Positions 1 through 12,271 are shown, counted from the stretch's first letter. The stretch is DNA of 64,000 nt from Hormiphora californensis (GCA_020137815.1 CM035360.1:1246577-1310576), one strand, 5' to 3'. The notes: generated by a model from the letters alone, not told the origin. Translations and numbers: made by a program.

Positions 1-299
1 TACAGAACGTCTTAAAGTCGTCATTTTTCAGACTCTAACCAAAATTCTTTGAGCTCAATTAACACCCTGAAGACGGATTCTAATCGAAAATTTAAGACTA
101 TATCATGGAAAGAGAATTGTCTGAACTTTCAGAAACTATATTGTGAATTTTGAAAACCAGACGTATAAGGGTCTTAAAACGCGTCGGAAGTGTTATGACT
201 GTTTAAAAACAGATATGACGTTATGGGTTTTCTCGCTATAGCGACTCAATCTCATCCAATCGATCTCAAACTTGGTCAGTATCTTCATCTAGGTGGTCC

Positions 300-372
300 C
301 GATAATATGACGTCATAATTTGACGTTACAACGTCGTGACGTCATTTTATGACGTCAAAATGACGTCAAAAT
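300..372. promoter_or_regulatory. cluster of TGACGTCA (CRE-like) palindromes
   Basis: Within about 70 bases there are four complete TGACGTCA palindromes (two of them sharing an AAA spacer) plus two half sites. TGACGTCA is the known binding site of CREB/ATF bZIP factors. No gene start is visible nearby, so the cluster may be a simple repeat and not an enhancer. The rest of 1-457 shows nothing I recognise. Confidence 0.35.
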
Positions 373-457
373 GAAAATTTCTCAATTTCGCGATTCTAAC
401 CTCTCTGTACCTATTCTACTAAATCTACATGGATAAAAAATCCCAAAAATGATGCAA

Positions 458-659
458 ATTATACCAAAACTAATTGAAATTAGTAGGCCGGAAAGGTTGC
501 CTTACGATTTGAGCTACCTTTGGCACTGGTTCATTCCCTTTTGAAGATAACCGAAGCATCTGTAACCTGTCTATACCCCGTGAAAGTTACGGTGCCTAAG
601 GTAGCTCAAATCGTAAGGCAACCTTTCGGCCTACTAATTTCAATTAGTTTTGGTATAAT
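458..659. mobile_element. MITE with ~68-bp terminal inverted repeats
   Basis: The two ends are near-perfect inverted repeats of about 68 bases (458-525 and 592-659). They start ATTATACCAAAACTAATTG and carry the block AAGGTTGCCTTACGATTTG. The interior is only about 65 bases and has no coding potential. This is the form of a non-autonomous foldback DNA transposon. I see no clear target-site duplication, so the superfamily is open. Confidence 0.7.
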
Positions 660-717
660 ACATAATACATACATACGCACGACCTTTTTACAACCAAACT
701 GAGCAAAACGGCTGGAT

Positions 718-1612
718 TTAGAGCTTTTTGTCCCGGGGAAGACCCCCCATAAATCGACTATCTACATGTCGTAGGCTATGTAAAATTTTGATTTGAGCAT
801 GGGAAGTCATTAATATGCATAATTTATGTATAATTTTATGATTATCTCGGTATTGGTTGTTGTAAGGACATTTCAAAGGACATATTTCGACGCAGAAGAG
901 TCGATTTATGGGGGGTCGTCCCCGGGACAAAAAGTCGTATCTCGCACCGTTTAGCCGTTATTTGCATACTTATGCGCAGAATCATGATTTAATGCATATT
1001 CTGAATATTTCCACTTCAGATGGTCCTAGAACGTTTTCATGGACATATTTCGACGCAGAAGAGTCGATTTATGGGGGGTCGTCCCCCGGACAAAAAGTCG
1101 TATCTCGCACCTTTAGCCGTTATATGCTATTTATGCACTGATTCATGATTTAATGCATATTCTGAATATTTCCACTTCAACTGGTCCTAGAATGTTTTCA
1201 TGGACATATTTCGACGTAGAATAGTCGATTTATGGGGGTCGTCCCCGGACAAAAAGTCGTATCTCGCACCGTTTAGCCGTTATTTGCATATTTATGCGCA
1301 GATTCATGATTTATGCATATTCTGAATTTTCCACTTCAAATGGTCCTAGAACGTTTTCATGGACATATTTCGACGCAGAAGAGTCGATTTATGGGGGGCG
1401 TCCCCCGGACAAAAGTCGTATCTCGCACCGTTTAGCCGTTATATGGATATTTATGCACTGATTCATGATTTAATGCATATTCTGAATTTCCACTTCAGCT
1501 GGTCCTAGAATGTTTTCATGGACATATTTCGACGTAGAATAGTCGATTTATGGGGGGTCGTCCCCCGGACAAAAAGTGTATCTCGCACCGTTTAGCCGTA
1601 TTTGCATATTTA
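718..1612 (+). repeat. ~160-bp satellite, five tandem copies plus one inverted partial copy
   Basis: The landmark GGACATATTTCGACG recurs at 878, 1041, 1202, 1361 and 1520, giving a unit of 159-163 bases. Each unit contains TCGATTTATGGGGGGTCG, a C/G-rich core and GCATATTCTGAAT. Copies differ by small indels in homopolymers. At 720-760 the core is present in opposite orientation, so the array starts with an inverted partial unit. The short open frames here are repeat-derived and not credible genes. Confidence 0.8.
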
Positions 1613-1640
1613 TGTTACCTGTTTACAAAACCCTGAGAAA

Positions 1641-1886
1641 CTAGACCAAAAAACAAAGGAAATTTGTTTGGAACACCCGTGGCCTTTTTCGATACTTGAC
1701 GCTGCGGGAAATGCACCCTTCGTCAGAGCAAGAGTGAGAGAAAGTGTGCGTATGTTAGAACTTGGAGAGCGATGGCACAACGATACCTAGTAGTATAGCT
1801 CAGATTATGGGTACATTTCCCGCAGCGTCAAGTATCGAAAAAGGCCACGGGTGTTCCAAACAAATTTCCTTTGTTTTTTGGTCTAG
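1641..1886. mobile_element. MITE with ~78-bp inverted arms
   Basis: The left arm (1641-1718, beginning CTAGACCAAAAAACAAAGG) and right arm (1809-1886) are almost perfect reverse complements enclosing about 90 bases. No coding potential. The termini differ from those of the 458-659 element, so this is another family. A separate 20-bp hairpin of the type GCATTGACAG/CTGTCAATGC follows at 1965-2012. Confidence 0.7.
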
Positions 1887-2159
1887 TATATTATTATTAA
1901 GGATCCCAGTCAGAACTCCCGTCTCCCACCTCGAATAGAGCTAGGAAATGGAGCCAGGGAAATCCGTATACGCATTGACAGATCATTAATCTGTCAATGC
2001 GTAGACGGATTTCATAATTATGTGCACATAATTATGTGCTTTCTTCGCACAAGAGACATCCTTGGCAGCGAAGCGCATCACGTACCGGTACAGGGGATAG
2101 CGCGACTTTCCTAAAAAAAAGAGACATCCAGTGCGCAACGTTATCAGTAGAAATCTTAA

Positions 2160-2552
2160 TTATAAAGTACAAATGAGTGGCGTGATGATGATGATGATGG
2201 AGTATCCTAGCTTGCAACACTAGCGTGCAACAATTTGCCCCATTTGCCCGTGCAAATCAAGGGGTTGTTATGGTTGGTGGGCAAGGGTGTGAATACTGCA
2301 CGTGCATGTTGTTTATTGTTTGTTGTGTGTTCCTGCGGTGTTTTGCCATCTACTGTTGCTGCCCCGATGAATACCAAAGCGTTTCTAACTACGTACCCCC
2401 GTTAACTACTCTACACAGCTACAATTCTACGGATGTTTATCACCTAATTCGACACGTTTCAAGCGGCTCTCTTCTGATCACCCTTGATGTTCATCACCAT
2501 CCCTCTACCACTCTACCAACCTCCATATTCTTCAGCCCGACACGGACATGAT

Positions 2553-2610
<58 letters not shown>

Positions 2611-2653
2611 AGAGAGACAGAGAGAGAGAGACTGAGAGATAGAGCGAAAGATA

Positions 2654-2691
<38 letters not shown>

Positions 2692-3530
2692 AGAGAGAGA
2701 AGAGAGAAGAAGAGAGATGAAAGAGAGATAAAAGACACAAGGAGATAAAGAGGATAGAGAGAGTGAGAACAGAAAAGGAGAGAGACAGAGAAGGGGGATA
2801 AGGGAGAAAGCTAGAGAGACACAGAGAGAGATGGATCGAGAGAGATATAGACATAGGGACAGCGAGAGATATAGATGGACAGAGAGATAGAGACAGAGAG
2901 GTAGACAGAAATAGAAAAGATGAGTAAGGGGGGGGAAGACGAGAAGAGAGAGGAGAGAGAGAGAGAGAGAGAGAGAGACGAGGAGACTCAGAGAAGAGAG
3001 AGAGATATCCACAGTAGAAAAGCAGAGACTGAGAAGAGCGACTCCGAGAGGCATCGGAGGATCGAGAAGAGCTCTCAGTTGTTCTCCGGGGTTCAACAAC
3101 GGGGTTCAACCAACGGGCTTTCTAGATCCTTATTATAAAGTACAAATGAAACGTCGTGATGAGGAGGAGGATGTCACTATCATCACGTGCAATGGTGGGG
3201 TTGCCAAGGAGGGGCTTGGGAGGGTATTGGAGGGGGATACTGCACGTGCATGTTGTTTGTTGTTTATTGCGTGGTTCTGTGGTGTTTCGTGGTGTTTTGG
3301 GATCTACTGCTGGGCCGCCATGATTGCAAAGCTGTTCTACCTACGTACCCTGTTGACTTTCTACACAGCTACAATTCTACGGATTTCATATCACCTGATT
3401 CTACATGTTATTCAGCGGGATTTTCCTTGATGTTTATTCACCAGCGCTCTACCACTACCAACCTCCGTATTTCTTTACCCCGACATGGAGAGACGAAGAT
3501 GAGAGGGGGGGGGGCATAGAGACGGGTGGG
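2160..3530 (+). repeat. ~370-bp block duplicated around a long GA-rich tract
   Basis: The block at about 2160-2530 recurs at about 3135-3505. Shared landmarks are TATAAAGTACAAATGA, CTGCACGTGCATGTTG and a CTACACAGCTACAATTCTACGG segment of which both copies are intact. Between them, 2555-3015 is a degenerate (GA)n tract. Open frames in the tract are Arg/Glu or Ser/Leu strings and are not genes. From 3545 to about 4075 I see nothing recognisable. Confidence 0.65.
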
Positions 3531-4077
3531 GGGGGGGGCTGTTATAGGACTTAACAATGGGCTTTCTAGTATAATAATAATAACAAGAAAACACCGCCAA
3601 CCGTCTAGGTCTGTCTGTCTGAATCAGCAATGGAGAGGGAGAGCTAATGGGATTTGCTAAGTTCAGCTTTGGATTGGAAATGGGATCGACGACCGATTAA
3701 AGAGAGTTGTAAAAAAAATAATATGTCTGTCGTCTGTATGACATAGAAGTCTATCTGTCGTATTGTGCCTATATCGGCGAGAAGGAACGTTTCATTTAAC
3801 CTTGAACGAATACAAACTCTGGAGATAGTGGGACCACAACGGTTATGAATATAAGAAGGTGTACAAGAATCTATCTGAATCTTCAAAACCAATTAAAAAA
3901 TAAATAGTATTTCAAATATTCAGATCTATCTATGTATTATCTAAAGACAACTCAAAGACTCTGAACTCTCCAACTCCTCCAGTCTCCACTCTCATCTCTA
4001 TCGGTCTATCTCTACACTCCTCCTCGCAAGACTCTCGGACTCACAGTAAATTTATGTTGCAACACTTACTGGTTGGA

Positions 4078-4680
4078 ACACGGTCGCTTGTAGTGGGAAA
4101 ACGGTAATGGAAAACGAAGATACAGTAAGACGACGCGCAACCGTGACCAATCAGGGCGCTAGTACGTGCTGACACATGAACTTTTTGCTGCGCGTTATGC
4201 ACCGTGCGCGTCTCCTTACTGTATTTTGCGTTACCGTATTTTGACTACAAGCAGCACTGTATCTTCAAGAATTTCCAACCTGTGCTATTTCCGAACTATC
4301 CTCCATTTAGTTATACTACTCAAACACCTTCCGAGATAGGAGCATTTCCATTATGCTCCTATCTCGGAAGGTTGGTTGGTTGGTGACACTAAGCCGACGT
4401 TCTACCAAGCTCTTTAAGCGGTGTGACGCGGTGACTCCCAATACAAACTGACTATCCCAATCACTTGTGTGAAAGAATGGTGCCCCTTGGCTTCCTTACA
4501 CGGTCGCTTGTAGTGGGAAAACGGTAATGGAAAACGAAGATACAGTAAGACGACGCGCAACCGTGACCAATCAGGGCGCTAGTACGTGCTGACAAATGAA
4601 CTTTTTGCCGCGCGTTATGCACCGTGCGCGTCTCCTTACTGTATTTTGCGTTACCGTATTTTGACTGCAAGCAGCACTGT
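4078..4680 (+). repeat. ~180-bp direct repeat pair with a hairpin between
   Basis: Two nearly identical copies (4080-4258 and 4500-4678) begin CGGTCGCTTGTAGTGGG and end CAAGCAGCACTGTA. Each has weak internal dyad symmetry (ACGGTAATGG...CGTTACCGT). Between them lies a perfect 19-bp hairpin centred near 4350 (arm CCTTCCGAGATAGGAGCAT). The segment TTCCGAACTATCCTCCATTTAG at 4290 is inverted at about 4704-4728, so the arrangement looks like nested MITEs. Confidence 0.6.
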
Positions 4681-4932
4681 AAGCTTACTTAGCTTCGTTA
4701 GCTAAATGGAGGTACAAGTTCGGAAATAAAAAATAAAGTATGAACAATTCAATTATATAGATCATCTAATTTGCCTTCTAATCTGCCACAAGATTGGCGG
4801 GGCATGAGATGACAAAATTTGTGTGAAGAAGAAGACAAAAGTAAGCCACATAATTGTAATTGTCCAACAATAAACTCATTGTATATAGATTCAAATTAAA
4901 GTTTGTGACGTGCACTCTTTTTGAATACTTCA

Positions 4933-5535
4933 ACAAACTAGCGCACCCATTGGGTGCGCCTCAAGTAAGGGCTTTTTGATAACCCACCCGCCCTTTCAAC
5001 GTCAATAACACGGTTTCCATGGCAATTAAAGTGGTAACTATGGGGACTGGCATGTTTAAAGTCATTCGAAAGTATTAACAAACTTCCACTGGAAGTTCCA
5101 AAAGTGTGAGCAAGCAACGCTTACCAGCTTTTGGTCATATAAATTGTTTTATGAAGGAGCAGGCATTCGCTTAGATACCGCCTAACGAACGGCCATCACT
5201 TCGACGTCGTTCATCTCCAAATTATAATAGAGACTAGCGCACCCATTGGGTGCGCCTCAAGTTAGGGCTTTTTGATAACCCATCCGGCTTCGCCGGATGG
5301 TTCTTTTCGCCCATTTCAAACGTCAATAACACGGTGCCATGGCACTGAATTGTTGAAATTCATTCGAAAATATAACAAACTCCACTGGAAGTTCCAAAAG
5401 TGTGAATAACTCTTTACAGGCTTTGGTCATATGAAGTGTTTTATGAAGGGGGGCCAGGCTGTCGCTAGATACCGCCTACGAACGACTACACCCTTCCGAC
5501 GATCTTCATCTCCAAATATAAAGAGACTAGAAAAG
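4933..5535 (+). repeat. two tandem copies of a ~300-bp repeat with GC hairpin
   Basis: Both units start ACTAGCGCACCCATTGGG, which folds into the hairpin GCGCACCC/GGGTGCGC. They share AGGGCTTTTTGATAACCCA, CCACTGGAAGTTCCAAAAG and GGTCATAT. The second unit carries an extra hairpin (CATCCGGC/GCCGGATG). No coding sequence is evident. Confidence 0.65.
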
Positions 5536-6459
5536 CCCATTGCGAAGTCCTACAATACCCCCCCCCCCCCCCCCACCGTACTCATGCCGCCCCCCCACCT
5601 CTTACTGATCTCGTCCTGTATTTGGGGCCCACCTTTTTTCATGAAACCCCAGCAATAATAGGTAACCTGATATTGTACTCTTAGAGAACGGTACCTGGCT
5701 TTCTTTCTCTGTAAGCCCTCCTAACTCTCCTTAACATGAGGAAGGGTTGAGTAAGGCAACTCAAGGGAGCTGTAGGCATTAAAAAACACAAGTCTGCCCA
5801 TTATATATCGGGGTCTGCAGAAAGGACTCAACTTTCTATATTTCTAAACTCCCCCCTTCCCTCCCAGGACAAGTTACACCCCAGCTACCTCATCCTTTGA
5901 TACACCCTCAACATCCTTTGGCAGGGTACCCCCCTCCACACCAAGATCTACAAAACGGCAGAGAAACGAGAGCTGCTCATCTAACCTTGATTCATCTTTC
6001 TACAGTGAGTACATTGTACAGTGAGTATATGTACATTGTACATTGAGTACATTATACATAACTGAGTGCAGTGAGTGTATGTAGAAGGTGTTGTGATTCT
6101 TGGTTTGAGTAGTAAAGTTGTTATAGTGGTGTGTGTGGTGAGTGGAGGTTGTGAGAGAATAACTGCAGTGGTGAAGTGACGGCGGTTTCAATTGTTATAT
6201 ATTAGAGATAATAGAGGGAGAGAGAGAAAAAGAGTAAATCTAGAAAACAAAGATAGCATGTAACCAGTTTTTAACATGCATTTACATTGCGTGATGTTTC
6301 ACACTGAGTGCGTTGCTATGGTAACCATGTGATAGTTGATACCTCACTCTTGGGTATCATGGGGTCCCTTATTTTTCTCCCACACATTACATAACCTAGT
6401 TGCCCGTGGTAACATGTGTCTCCCCTTCTTACCCCACTGCAGTGCCCCAAAAGGGGTAC
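5536..6459. other. no gene recognised
   Basis: This stretch holds a poly-C run near 5560, short ACATTGTACA repeats at 6008-6050 and otherwise unremarkable sequence. I find no splice-bounded coding segment on either strand. Missing 5' exons of the E2F gene could lie here, but I cannot point to one. Confidence 0.4.
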
Positions 6460-7186
6460 AGAACTGTACAAAACTCTTTCTCTATCTCTCTTTCTCTCGC
6501 TCTCACTCCCGGGATCTCCCCTTTTCCACTATCCTTTTATCTCCCTCTCTCCCTCCCGTGCTCACTTTCTCTCTATCCCAGACCCCTCTATTTGTCCGTG
6601 ATCCCCCTCCCCTCCCAACCCAGGTCCAGATACCACTCCGACGCTAAGCGGTGGAAGCAGATGTAGAGCCTCTAAATCGTTAGGATCCCTTACTGGCAGG
6701 TGAGAATCGTTATTTTTTATTTTTTGTTTCTGTCTTTCTGGTATCTTTATTATTTCTTTTTTCTTCTTGTTTTTCCTTATTTCTTTTTTTTCCTTGTTTT
6801 TCTCCAACACACCTTACAACCTGGTCTGAGACCCTATCATGAAAACAGTAAACGCAATCCCGCTCAGGACCAATTGATTACTTCGTTGAATTTCAGGAAA
6901 TTAAAGAGAATGGAAAGAGAAATTATAATTCTAGGTTCTTTAGCCTCCCAACACAACTCCATATATGGCTGTGTCCATATAAGGAGTTGTGTTGTGAGTT
7001 GCCCGGGCCCCACCACGTGGAGGTAAACCTAGGTAGGAGCACTCTCTTTCTTAATGTTCTCTCTCTCTTCCCCCCTTCTATCTCTTTTTCTGATTTCTCT
7101 CTCTCTCTCTCTCTCACTCTCTCTCTCTCACTCCCTCTCTCTCTCACTCTCTCTCCCCCTCTCTCTCTTTCTCTCTCTCCACAAAC
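6460..7186. repeat. first copy of a duplicated pyrimidine-rich block
   Basis: The sequence is a CT-rich tract, a T-rich tract and a hairpin at 6951-6996 (arm CACAACTCC, loop around ATGGCTGTGTCCAT). Recognisable copies occur at about 12540-12790 and 15000-15230. The CT tract at 7097-7180 is the counterpart of the badly inflated stretch 15235-16735. Open frames are low complexity. Confidence 0.55.
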
Positions 7187-7740
7187 TAAGAAAGAGACTG
7201 CTCCAGCTGGGTGCCCTGGTGCCCGTGACCGGAAGGCGATGCCCGACCACTAGCCGCCTGTTGATAGCGGATGGCGTGGCTGATTCGGACGGTGCAACCG
7301 GTACACAAAGCGGTAGGACGGCAGGGGAAGAGAGAAAGAAATAGGTTCTCTCAACCTCCCCCCACACATCCCGAAATCGGAGGCGAGTAGCATGCCCGGC
7401 TCAGGCATGCTCCCCACCTATAGCGAAGTAATCATTGAGCATAGCAGAGTTGTGTTTGCTGAAACCACGACAGAACCTCACACCAGGCCATCTTCATCTC
7501 GGCGTGGCTGAGGGCAGTTACCCGACTTATCGTGTAGAAGTCAGACTAGATGGGGCAACAAGAGAGTGAGGCTGTGTGTGTTGTACAGCTGCTTATATAA
7601 TGAGGGCTAGTCACGTGGTGTGCGTGGTGATCACGTGGTGTGCTTGTTGCGCTGTAGCAGCACAATGTGATGGTCACGTGATGTGCGCCTCCTGCACTGC
7701 CGTGCTGGTAGAAGCACTGGGGTCGTGTGGGGGAGGCGGC
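7187..7740. other. conserved duplicated block with E-box cluster, function unknown
   Basis: This block is almost identical to 16738-17340, for example three mismatches in about 160 bases from 7201. Flanking parts of the same duplication differ much more. It contains repeated CACGTG E-boxes at 7610-7680 and a TATATAAG box when read on the minus strand (about 7590-7600). A short hairpin lies near 7390 (arm AGCATGCC). A promoter with a minus-strand first exon is possible, but no coding exon is convincing. Confidence 0.35.
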
Positions 7741-8003
7741 ATGATCTAATAGCAAGGATAGAGAGCAAAGGAGAGAAAAGAAAGGGAGAGATAGAGAGAT
7801 ACTGTTGAACAAACGGATAATCTCTCACCGCTACAGCTGGCTACGGTCTGAATAGCGAGAGACAGAAAGAAATAGGATAGAGATATAATTATAGAGCGAC
7901 AGAAGTGTGAGAGAGAGATAGATGGAAGTATGACGTCATGCCCCAGAAATAACTGTTCATGATTGGTTGCTAAGCAAACAATAACAGTCGCTGCAACAAG
8001 ATG

Positions 8004-8512
8004 GGGGGGGGGTGCAGCCCAAAAAAAACCAACCATACCCTGGATTTTCAAAAGTGTTGATTTTTTTTGGTCGTTTTTGATTTTTTTTGATTTTTTTTGA
8101 TCTTTTTTGATTTTTTTTGATCTTTTTTGATCTTTTTTTATTTTTTTAAATTTCTTTTGATCTTTTTTTATTTTTTTGATCTTTTTTGATTTTTTTTGAT
8201 CGTTTTTGATTTTTTTAAAATTTTTTTGATCGTTTTTGATTTTATTTGATCGTTTTTGATTTTTTTTGAACTTTTTGTTCAACATTAAACAATCAAAAAA
8301 AATCAAAAACGATCAAAAAAATTCAAAAACGATCAAAAAAATTCAAAAAAAATCAAAAACGATCAAAAAAAATCAAAAACGACCAAAAAAAATCAAAAAC
8401 GACCAAAAAAAATCAAAGAAATTTCAACCAAAAACGACCAAAAACGACCAAAAAAACCAACCATACCCTGGGTTTCGGAAAAAGTTTGAATTTTTTTGGG
8501 GCTGCACCCCCC
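8004..8512. mobile_element. foldback element with G-run termini and 7-8 bp target duplication
   Basis: The ends are GGGGGGGTGCAGCCC and its inverse. The arms are built from a (TTTTTTGATC)-type minisatellite on the left and its complement on the right. The element is bounded by CAAGATG on both sides (7997-8003 and 8513-8519), consistent with a target-site duplication. The homologous copy of the flanks at 18480-18510 lacks the insertion, which gives an approximate empty site. No coding capacity. Terminal sequence resembles the element at 17537-18361. Confidence 0.75.
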
Positions 8513-9079
8513 CAAGATGAATTTGGTGCAATAGCCAATACATGCTAAATGTAGAATTCAACTTCAAAACAAAGCAAAATGGTTTGGTGCCCTTCGGCAG
8601 TACAAGAGACTGAAATGAAGTCCCCCACTCACCTGAGCAATCCAACATTCATTAATGAAAATAATAATTATCTCCCGTTCTCACTTCTCCAGACACCAAA
8701 CACTTCCTAGTTCCTATAACTTCCTAGATATTCTAACAAATAATTGTTCAACATGTCTAGACGGCAGTTTCCTTTGGGATTATATGTGCATAATTAACTC
8801 TCCACACACGTTTCTTTCCTTCTGGAATATTCTAAACTATCATCCCATACTCTTTTCTTTTTCCACTCTCTTCTTTCTCCGTGGACCGTGTGTTGTTACA
8901 TGCGTCCTTGTGTCGATTATTATAACTCTGGTGTTGATTTGCTTTGTTCGTTATCTTCATCTCTCCCTGAATATATTTTTAGTTGCCTAGCTAGACTGTG
9001 TTTCGCGCGCCCCGCCCGCAGATGTAAAGGAGGGTTAGAACATCACAAATTTTTAGTCCTAAATCCAACTATTCCTCAG

Positions 9080-10594
9080 GTTTTGTACCCTATTAGCCAG
9101 CTCTGAGGACAGCTCTCTTGATCTCAATTATGCGTGCTCCAAATTGGGCGTTGCTAAGCGACGGATCTATGATATCACAAACGTGTTAGAGGGTGTTGGT
9201 CTGATTGAGAAAACTACCAAGAATCTAATCAGATGGAAGTGAGTTTTGGGAACTTTTGGGATTTTTTAATCGAGGAATAAAATTCAATCCGTCACCTCCA
9301 AGCTCATTTTATGATAATGCTATTATTTTTACCATGGCAACCAAAGGTAACATAACACTCTACTCTCCCCCAGGGACAACTCAGGTGATTCAGAAAGTGC
9401 AAACTCTTCTGCGGAAAAAGAAAAACAGAAAAATATCACATTATTACAGTCAGAAATTTATTCTTTGCAGTTACAGGTAGCTATTAATTATTTAATTGTA
9501 CTAGTTTCAATTACTAATGAATACTTAGCTTGTTCATCTATCTTACCTCTGGGACAGTACAACATTCAATTCAGAGATGGTACCACCCTGTACTTTTGTT
9601 TGTTTCCCATCACACCCCCCCCCCCCCTATCAGGACCAGCACCTAGAAAAGATAATGGACTCTCTGAAAGCGGACCTGGATTCCATCTCACCCGAATTAG
9701 GAAAAGAAAACCAAACGTAAGCTGCCCAAATATTCAGCCCCCTGATTCCTGATCTATCTTTAACCCAACAAGAATGATATAATAGTATTTCTTGATCCAG
9801 AGTTGTACTGAATCTTGCTTTTAACACGCCCCTTCCCCATAGAAAATGCTACAAATACATAACAAATGATGATCTGAACAGTATACCAGAGTTTTGGAGT
9901 AAAATGGTGATTCCCATCCCAGCTCCAAAACAGGCTAAATTGGAAGTTGTTGACAAGGAACCGGGACAAACGGTAAGAGTTTAGACTGACTTATAATGTG
10001 ACTTAGATTGAATCCCTACTTGTACAACCCCCCCCCCCCCCCCCCCCCCCGATAAAAGGTGAAATTACATATATCCCCCTTTCTCAGGATATCAAGATAA
10101 GGATCAGTAGCGAAGACACGCCCTTCGTTGTCTACGAGCCCATCTACCCGCTCAGTCCTGCTGAAATTAAACCACTACTCCCAACTTTGGAAGACCTTCC
10201 TCCTCCCCATCACCACCATCTCCCTCAGCCCTCAATAACAGCCCCCTTGGCACCTCCCCCAGGATCCCTTCCAGAACCCTCCCTCGCCTCCTCCTCATCC
10301 TCCTCAATGACCCCCACAAAAAGGGGAGTCCTCTCAACCCAGACCCTCACCGCAACGCCAGTCAAGACTCCGGGCAAGGTGTCACGGCATTCCCTCGAGT
10401 TTCCATCACCCCTCTCGGTGTTCAGGTCACCGTTCAAGTCACCCCTCAGTTCCCCGTACAAGGTGTCACCCTACAAGTCACCTTTTAGGAGAAAGTTGTC
10501 ATTTGGTATGCCCGCCAGTCCAGATCTAAATTTTGACTTTTTCTCCGGGCTGGGAGATAACGAGGGGATCAGAGATTTGTATGATGCGTGGTAG
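9080..10594 (+). CDS. E2F: E2F family transcription factor, 3' five exons (5' end not found)
   Basis: E2F proteins bind promoters of cell-cycle genes as heterodimers with DP and are held in check by pRb-type pocket proteins. Exons: 9080-9238, 9374-9476, 9634-9716, 9843-9972, 10088-10594, stop TAG; all phases agree (327 residues present). The first gives the second half of the winged-helix DNA-binding domain with [18 protein letters not shown]. The second and third give the leucine-rich dimerisation helix ([12 protein letters not shown]). The fourth and fifth give the marked box ([12 protein letters not shown]). The C terminus ends in [14 protein letters not shown], matching the pocket-protein binding motif (EGIxDLFD). 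Between them lies a Pro/Ser-rich linker. Exons for the start of the DNA-binding domain (a SLGLLT-type segment) were not seen upstream. A truncated copy of the first exon lies at 18934-19030. E2F4/5-like or E2F1-3-like cannot be decided by eye. Confidence 0.93.
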
Positions 10595-11001
10595 AGTTGT
10601 AAAATGCCATACTACCTTTGGTTTCGCTATTTTATCGGGAGTTGACCCGAAATCAGAGCTAGCAATCTCAGACGGTTTTCTAGCAGATCTACACTCTGTT
10701 TCTCTTGTGGAATCATGCTTGACAAGCAGGAACCGACCGAATCAGGAAATACTAGTCTCTGATTGGCTGATAGCCAGTCACGTGACCTAAATAACGAGCT
10801 CTGATTGGTTGTTAACTTGGTTCGGTCGGTTCCTGGTGACAAGCCACCTGGTAGTGCAACAAAAGGAATAAAGACAAAACGTAAATTCAGTTCAGCGACC
10901 CTAATTCTTATTTGAGATTTCACCCTGTAAATACTGAGAAAGATAGAGAGACAGATCGAGGGAGAAAGAGAGAGAGGGAGTGTGTGTGAGAGAGAGAGAG
11001 A

Positions 11002-11054
<53 letters not shown>

Positions 11055-12122
11055 AGAGAGCAGAGAGCAGAGAGCAGAGAGAGGGACAGTTATTCAAAAT
11101 GCTAGCCTTTTGATCAAATTTGTAAGGGAATTTCATTGTGTCTCGATGTTTGTTTTTGGGGATCATTGGCGAATATTTTAGCTCGAGATCGAGGAAAGAA
11201 TACAGAGAGTTGAAAAGCAGGGAGTTGGGAGTTATTATATATGCACGCTCCAGAATAGTCTTTGTATATTCTTTGTACATTTAGTGATAGTATAGACTAT
11301 TATAGAGCTGTTAAAGTAGCGTAATAATCAGATAATACTTTTCAGTGCTTCTTTTCTCTCCCTAAATACTCATGATTTTCTGGCCCGTTTGTGTATCTTT
11401 ATCCCTGTCAATTAAATCGAGTTGATGATCCCAATTTTATCGTTTAAGGAAAGCTCTTACATATAATACCTTGACAGTCAATTATTTTATTAGCAATAGT
11501 TTTACATATATTGTAGACAGGCAATTAAAGTATGTAAAAACTTAGTGATGGAATAGTTTATTAGTTGTGGGATAGTGTGTGACGAGTCGGAGTATAACAG
11601 TACAGATACACAACCGTGTCATGTTCTGACCCTCTGCGGTGTGAGAGAGGGTCGAGCAATATGTTTTGTTATTCGTTTGCTGATAGAAAAAAAGAAAGAT
11701 TATATACAGTCGGTCCCCGATTTACCGGGAAAGGTACCTTTTTTTTCCCCAAGCATCCCGGTAAATCAGGGTCCGTCTGCAGTACCTGTGAAGTATCTGT
11801 GAAGTATAGAAAGCTGTGATGTGTCCAATTCTCTTACAACTGTTCAACAAATCAATGTTTTTTAGAGAGCGTGAGAAATCAGAAGATTGGCCGATTCAAT
11901 ATATATCTCTCTCCTTGTTTTTCTCTTATTGCAGCACATCTTCTGCTTTTTCATTGATACGTGCAGTCTTTGTGCGTTCATCTCCTCTGATTTTGAAGCG
12001 GTAGCTCAGCTTCCCCATCTATTCAGTCCTCTTACATCCCTTCTAACATTGCCCAATTCCCCCAACATTCGATTCCATAACATAGCTCCCTTAAATATTT
12101 ACCTCTCTCTCCATAGCCAGCC
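10595..12122. promoter_or_regulatory. intergenic; CCAAT/E-box cluster inside an inverted repeat
   Basis: At 10728-10842 an inverted repeat (arm AGGAACCGACCGAA) encloses two inverted CCAAT boxes (GATTGGCTG, GATTGGTTG) and a TCACGTGA palindrome. The combination is typical of proximal promoters, but no transcript start can be assigned. A (GA)n tract runs at about 10989-11080. A hairpin of 18-bp arms (CCCCGATTTACCGGGA) lies at 11707-11775. The rest has no recognised gene. Confidence 0.35.
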
Positions 12123-12271
12123 ATGTCTCATTTCGGAGAGGTAGATCCTATGTGGAACTACCAGCTGTGTTTCATCTCAGTGGCAGGTTTGCAACCGACA
12201 CAGATCTGCTGACCATTGGAGCGTATAGGACCGAAGCTGGGAAACCTTGGGTACTACCATGTGTTCGACAG
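12123..12271 (+). pseudogene. broken copy of GOT1 first coding exon
   Basis: The sequence closely matches 19183-19341, with the same acceptor context (ATAG before CCAGCCATG) and the same donor (CGACAG then GTAAA). It has a 2-base insertion after GAGGTA and a deletion of about a dozen bases after GACACAGAT, so the frame is lost after about nine codons. None of the later GOT1 exons follow. It is either a paralogous relic of a tandem duplication or a misassembled allele. Confidence 0.8.

Noticed and set aside
2494-3109. Ser/Leu-rich and Arg/Glu-rich frames of about 200 codons
   Set aside because: Direct translation of a degenerate (GA)n/(CT)n tract in several frames at once.
8266-8520. Lys/Asn/Gln-rich frames in the A/T arms near 8.1-8.5 kb
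   Set aside because: Translation of the foldback minisatellite arms.
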